Below, piece by piece: positions 60,067 through 64,000 of a DNA stretch of 64,000 nucleotides. The DNA is from Psettodes erumei (taxonomy: Eukaryota > Chordata > Actinopteri > Pleuronectiformes > Psettodidae). The position numbers and the translations under genes are program-made. The stretch covers positions 2,366,001 through 2,430,000 of the forward strand of contig JAFBJZ010000831.1 in assembly GCA_016785225.1 (NCBI GenBank), given 5' to 3'. Every line of letters starts with the position of its first letter. The first letter of the stretch is position 1. The notes beneath the pieces are model-generated. The model ran no database searches, was not told the origin of the DNA, and saw only the letters and a program-made list of their open reading frames with translations.

Positions 60067-63000
60067 GCGGTGTGCGGCCCTCACCCCGGCCCCCGGCCCC
60101 CGGCCCCCGGCACATTACACCGCTCTGCTCACCCCGGGGACCCTCCTCCACTCTGACAGCTGTGCATCACATGTGTTCAGTCTGAATCCCTGAGGATCCT
60201 TTTACAGCACGTGCACAAACCGTCGGCTCTGAAATGGAGCATTTTTAGTTTGGAGCATTTTGTTTCAGGAGCAACTCATATCATCAACAACATGGCCAAA
60301 TATGTTTTATTAGTGACATCGGTGAGTGATGACTCTGCATGTCAGGAGAGAGGAATTTTCTCACTGACAGAAAAACTGTTAATGTTTGAAGATCAGTTGC
60401 CAGGTGGTGTTCAGGAAGAGTCTCTGGTTTGTTCACTGGAATAAACAGTATTTCTTTACACAACACTGAAGGCTTCAGGTTAAAAAGTCGTATTACCGGG
60501 TCACTGAGGTCACGGGGGAATGCTGGAACAAAAAGATGAGCGGCACCCGCAGAAGTTCATCAACTCCAAATGTAAATGTTTAGGCATCGAGGTAACGCCC
60601 TCACCGGTTGATGGACAAGCGATACGTGAAAAGTGCGACGCGGCAACTCCACAGTTTAACACCAACTACAGTGTGTTGCCAAAATGAGAACAAGCAGGAA
60701 CTTGCGGGGAACCGCGTCACTTCGAGAGAAGTCGTCAGCAGCGAAGCACCGATCTGGTTCAGGAGGGGGGGGGTGTTTTTCTTTCTTTCTGTTCAGGTCG
60801 TGATTTTCTGCACTGAGGTGAGAGATGTGGGGGGACGGTGGGAGCAGCACGGACCACCACAGGTTTGTGGAGTCGCCCCCCCTCCACATCTCACACCGAC
60901 GACGACGAACATGATGGGAGTCTGTGGATAATGTGGCAGAGAGAGGTCCAAAGCAAACAGGCTCGTCTCTACCACTGAGACGCTCTCGAGTGCGACGGCC
61001 AAAGTCAACACAACCCAGCTCAGACTCATGTTGAAGGTTAACAAGCAAACTGACGCCCCGAAACTCAGAGAGGATGACGACACGCTGACTCAGCCGCTGA
61101 GAGTTTTATTAGGATTATTACCGCTGACTGGTTATTTAACAGATGAGCAGGGATTCATCTCTCCCACCTGGACTGACGAATCAAATGCGACACTTCAAAA
61201 GTTCAAGCATCCTCCTCATTGGTTCCTCCTCCGTGCCTCGCGTGTTTTCATTTCTCTCGGTCTGCTGGGAAAAAGGAGGAGTCATTTCGTTCCAAACTAA
61301 TGCGGGATAACATCCGGCAATCAGCAGCTCGGGCCGAGATGACATAAAACAAGAGCCCTGCGTGCTTTGAGAAAACACATCTCCGTCCAAATCTGGGATG
61401 GACCAAGAAGCCCGCGGTCCCACAACAACATCCAGAACTTCATGTTACACAGGAACATGCGGTGCTCGGGGGTGGACAGTGTCCAGGTGTCCCGTCAATA
61501 TGAGGCACACACGTACGGTTTCTGCACAGTTCACTGTCTCCCCTGTTTTTGGCAGCAGAGCTGAGATATGCAACACCACAAACACTCCGTCAACCTCAGG
61601 ACATTTAGTCCTCATGCTCCAAGTTGTTTATAACTGAGTTTGGTTTAACTCGCACCAGTCTAACTCATGTGTGATGTTCAGACCAGGCTCCACACGCCCA
61701 TCGCAGATGTTTCCCACCTGTACATTTCTTTTTTCTGTTTCAGTGTTTACACCAAGTCGACCTGCAATCTGTGCATCACTTTCAGTTTGATCTTTGCCTC
61801 ATTAGATTATCTGAAAAGTCTTTGTCAGAGACTTCTGCTGGTTCTGGTTAAGTCCTGACTGTTCAAACCTTCAGCTTTGTCTTTGGTTTGGTTTAAATTT
61901 AGGTTTAGATTTAGTGTGTAGGCCTATCACTGGAAAACTCAACATTATCGTGAGTGAGACTGAAACTGAATGAAAGTTTTCAGATTATTTACATTTTCTA
62001 CATCTTGAGGTTTCCAGGTTATTTTTTTTACAGTAAAGTGCAGTATTGTCGCTGTGATCATTATCAAAAAGGACATTTGACTTGACGTGAGCGGACACAT
62101 GTGGAGCAACAGCTGTGCCAAGCAGCAGCGGGGACACCGGGGGAGGACGAGGGGGCAGGAAAACCTTTTCAAAAGTCCCAGAGAGACGCTGGAGGTGAAG
62201 GCCGCTCGCTGGAAACAATGAGCCTCTGAGGCCTGTCTGCACCCTAACGCCACCTGGTGGCTCAAAGGAATTACAGCAGCTGCCAACAAAATGTTGACAA
62301 AAAGACGTTTCCCTGGGAAAGACACACTTCTTTCCTTATTAGAAACAATAAAACATAGACAATGCAGTGTCTTTCACTAGGAAACTGTATTTCATATGTT
62401 TTCTTTAAATGTCGGAAAAGTATCTTGTCTGTCGTTTCCTTTCTTTGCCAGAATTCACAGCAGGCCACCTCTGTAAATAATGGCAAATTAAAGCAGGTAA
62501 ATGAATTCATAACCTGCACTTTTTTATTTTCTGTATTCATGAATGAGGTTTGGTATCATGTCATACGTGACAAAGATAAGACAAACATACAACACGCGCG
62601 CACGGCTGCGGACAAAGCCATGAACACGGGCGTCGTTTGCATGAACGCTTTATTTGAGTTAGTGCTGAGAGCGAGCTGCAGCTTGGACAGACATCAGCAT
62701 CCAAACGTGGCCTCGTGTTCCCACCTGCAGTTTACAGATAACAGCTGAACCCCAGAGCGGGGAGGCGGCAGGAACAATAAATAATGAAGAACGAAGAGGG
62801 CGGGAAACTCCAATAAACTCAACCTTCAGGGAAAAGGAAGTGAGATGGGCACTTACACGAACACGCACACACACTCACACACACATACAATGTAGTAGAT
62901 GAATCTCATTAAATGCAGTTACATGCACATATTCCTCCTTTACACAGAAAACTGGGAAGATGTTAATGTGATGTCCTGAACGATTGTTTTATTTCCTCTA

Positions 63001-63899
63001 TTTGTACGAGACAATGTCACTGGGAATTACACAGTCTCCTGAAACACATCACTGTATCTGCGCCTGCACGTCCTGCTCTCAAAACACTACAAAAATAGAA
63101 AATCAATAGACGATGAATACTGTAAAGAAATAATGGTATACTCAGTACATGACTAACGAAGAGTAAGGCGTCATCGGTATACAGTATGAGAAAAGAAATA
63201 TACAGCAAATAGAAAAACACTGTTTACAAAATGAGTCTTGATTCTTTCTTTTCTTTAGTGGATCGAAAAGTTTCTGAATTTCTCTTTGTACACGTTCTAC
63301 TTCAACATTCAGCAATCAGATAACTTAACCGTGACGGGTCAGAGCGACAGTCTCATTTACAGTAATGCTCAATATACAAAACAAGTCTAAAGAGTTAAAC
63401 AAATATCTTATGATTTCTGTATACTCAGCTTACATATGGAATGCATAAAATCAAAAATAGCTTTGAAGACTTAAAGACTGCGTCTTCCTTTTAAATCTAC
63501 GTAACTTAGCCAGTGGAGTTTATTCACTGTCCGCGCCCCCAGCCACGACCGGCGTTCATGAGTTCCGAGTTGCAGACCTGGAAACTGGAAACGTCCCATT
63601 TCAAGACGGCCTGACCGGCGCCAGGTCAGCCGACACGGCCGCGGCCTACAGCACTGCGTACCGTCTCATTTTGCAGTCAGTGCTGTGCCAGTCCAGTGAA
63701 CGTTTGCGAGCATTCTGGGAAGCATGCAGAAATATTACCATGTGACAGATGATGACATGACTCGGAGCTAAATTCAATCAAACCTGTGCAAGTTGTTGCA
63801 ATTTGTTTTTTTTTTTTTAGCATTAAAACCTTCTGCTTCACATGCACAACTCAAACTAGTGAAATGATGTTGTGTGATGACAGTGAAGTAATACATCTA

Positions 63900-64000
63900 C
63901 GTTTTGGGAAACGAGCTTCTCGGCTTTCTCGCTGACAGTCAGGTGAGAAGACCGATCCTGCGCCTGCTGCACTTATAGCTTCATCGATACGACAGTGGCG
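63900..64000 (+). repeat. Start of another copy of the teleost repeat, cut by the window end
   Basis: TACGTTTTGGGAAACGAGCT followed by 'ctcggctttctcgctgacagtcaggtgagaagaccgatcc' and 'acttatagcttcatc' fits the 5' half of the family seen at 36895 and 48296. The remainder lies beyond the window. Confidence 0.5.

Larger units (their letters stand above)
55986..64000. other. Right-hand gene-free region, microsatellite-rich
   Basis: No exon is recognised. In human the next gene is CSPG4, on the opposite strand to SNX33, so its 3' end could lie in or just past this region. I see no CSPG4 coding sequence. TTTATT (minus-strand AATAAA) near 62649 could be a 3'UTR end of a minus-strand gene continuing beyond the window, but this is a guess. 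Confidence 0.4.

Noticed and set aside
60793..61083. Minus-strand frame with a hydrophobic start (MSLSWVVLTLAVALES) that could be a signal peptide, perhaps a cspg4 first exon
   Set aside because: No following exon with laminin-G or CSPG repeats is visible downstream on the minus strand, and the rest of the frame is low complexity. One hydrophobic stretch is not enough.
1..64000. tRNA, rRNA, microRNA or CRISPR-like arrays
   Set aside because: No cloverleaf with A/B boxes, no rRNA core sequence and no regularly spaced direct repeats with unique spacers were seen; the only regular arrays are microsatellites and the minisatellite.

Overview
The window is vertebrate nuclear DNA, almost certainly from a teleost fish. 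Genes are split into many short exons with GT-AG introns, many of them only 90-300 bp. Dinucleotide microsatellites are very dense, and several dispersed repeats match families I know from spiny-rayed fish. There is no sign of operons, bacterial signals or CRISPR.

Three protein genes are well supported. They keep the order and relative orientation of human 15q24.2 (SIN3A-PTPN9-SNUPN-IMP3-SNX33-CSPG4). (1) ptpn9, minus strand, start codon at 20194 and stop at 5735: 13 coding exons, 570 aa, a CRAL-TRIO lipid-binding half followed by an intact tyrosine phosphatase domain. (2) snupn, minus strand, 29970 to 25234: 8 coding exons, 378 aa, snurportin-1, the import adaptor for m3G-capped snRNPs. (3) snx33, plus strand, 32892 to 47146: 2 coding exons separated by a 12.6 kb intron, 561 aa, an SH3-PX-BAR sorting nexin. 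IMP3, which lies between SNUPN and SNX33 in human, is not visible here.

Layout. 1-1400: GC-rich sequence, possibly the promoter side of the left neighbour (sin3a by synteny). 1400-5734: ptpn9 downstream/3' region with old repeats and a MITE at 4948-5327. 5735-20194: ptpn9. 20195-20700: its GC-rich promoter side. 20700-25233: intergenic plus the snupn 3'UTR. 25234-31300: snupn. 31300-32890: the snupn/snx33 divergent spacer, with a repeat, an (ATT)n tract and the likely snx33 leader exon. 32892-47146: snx33. 47147-64000: snx33 3'UTR, then a gene-poor tract holding old repeats, a broken coding-like stretch near 53.25-53.84 kb, a probable retrotransposon relic near 55.7-55.95 kb and many microsatellites. 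The right edge enters another copy of a dispersed repeat.

The three genes do not form a pathway. PTPN9 acts on secretory vesicles and receptor signalling, snurportin in nuclear import, and SNX33 in endocytosis and actin-linked membrane remodelling. No novel biological system stands out. The items most worth a second look are the broken coding-like stretch at 53.25 kb, the missing IMP3, the expanded acidic linker in snurportin, the duplicated block in the snx33 intron, and the repeat structures.
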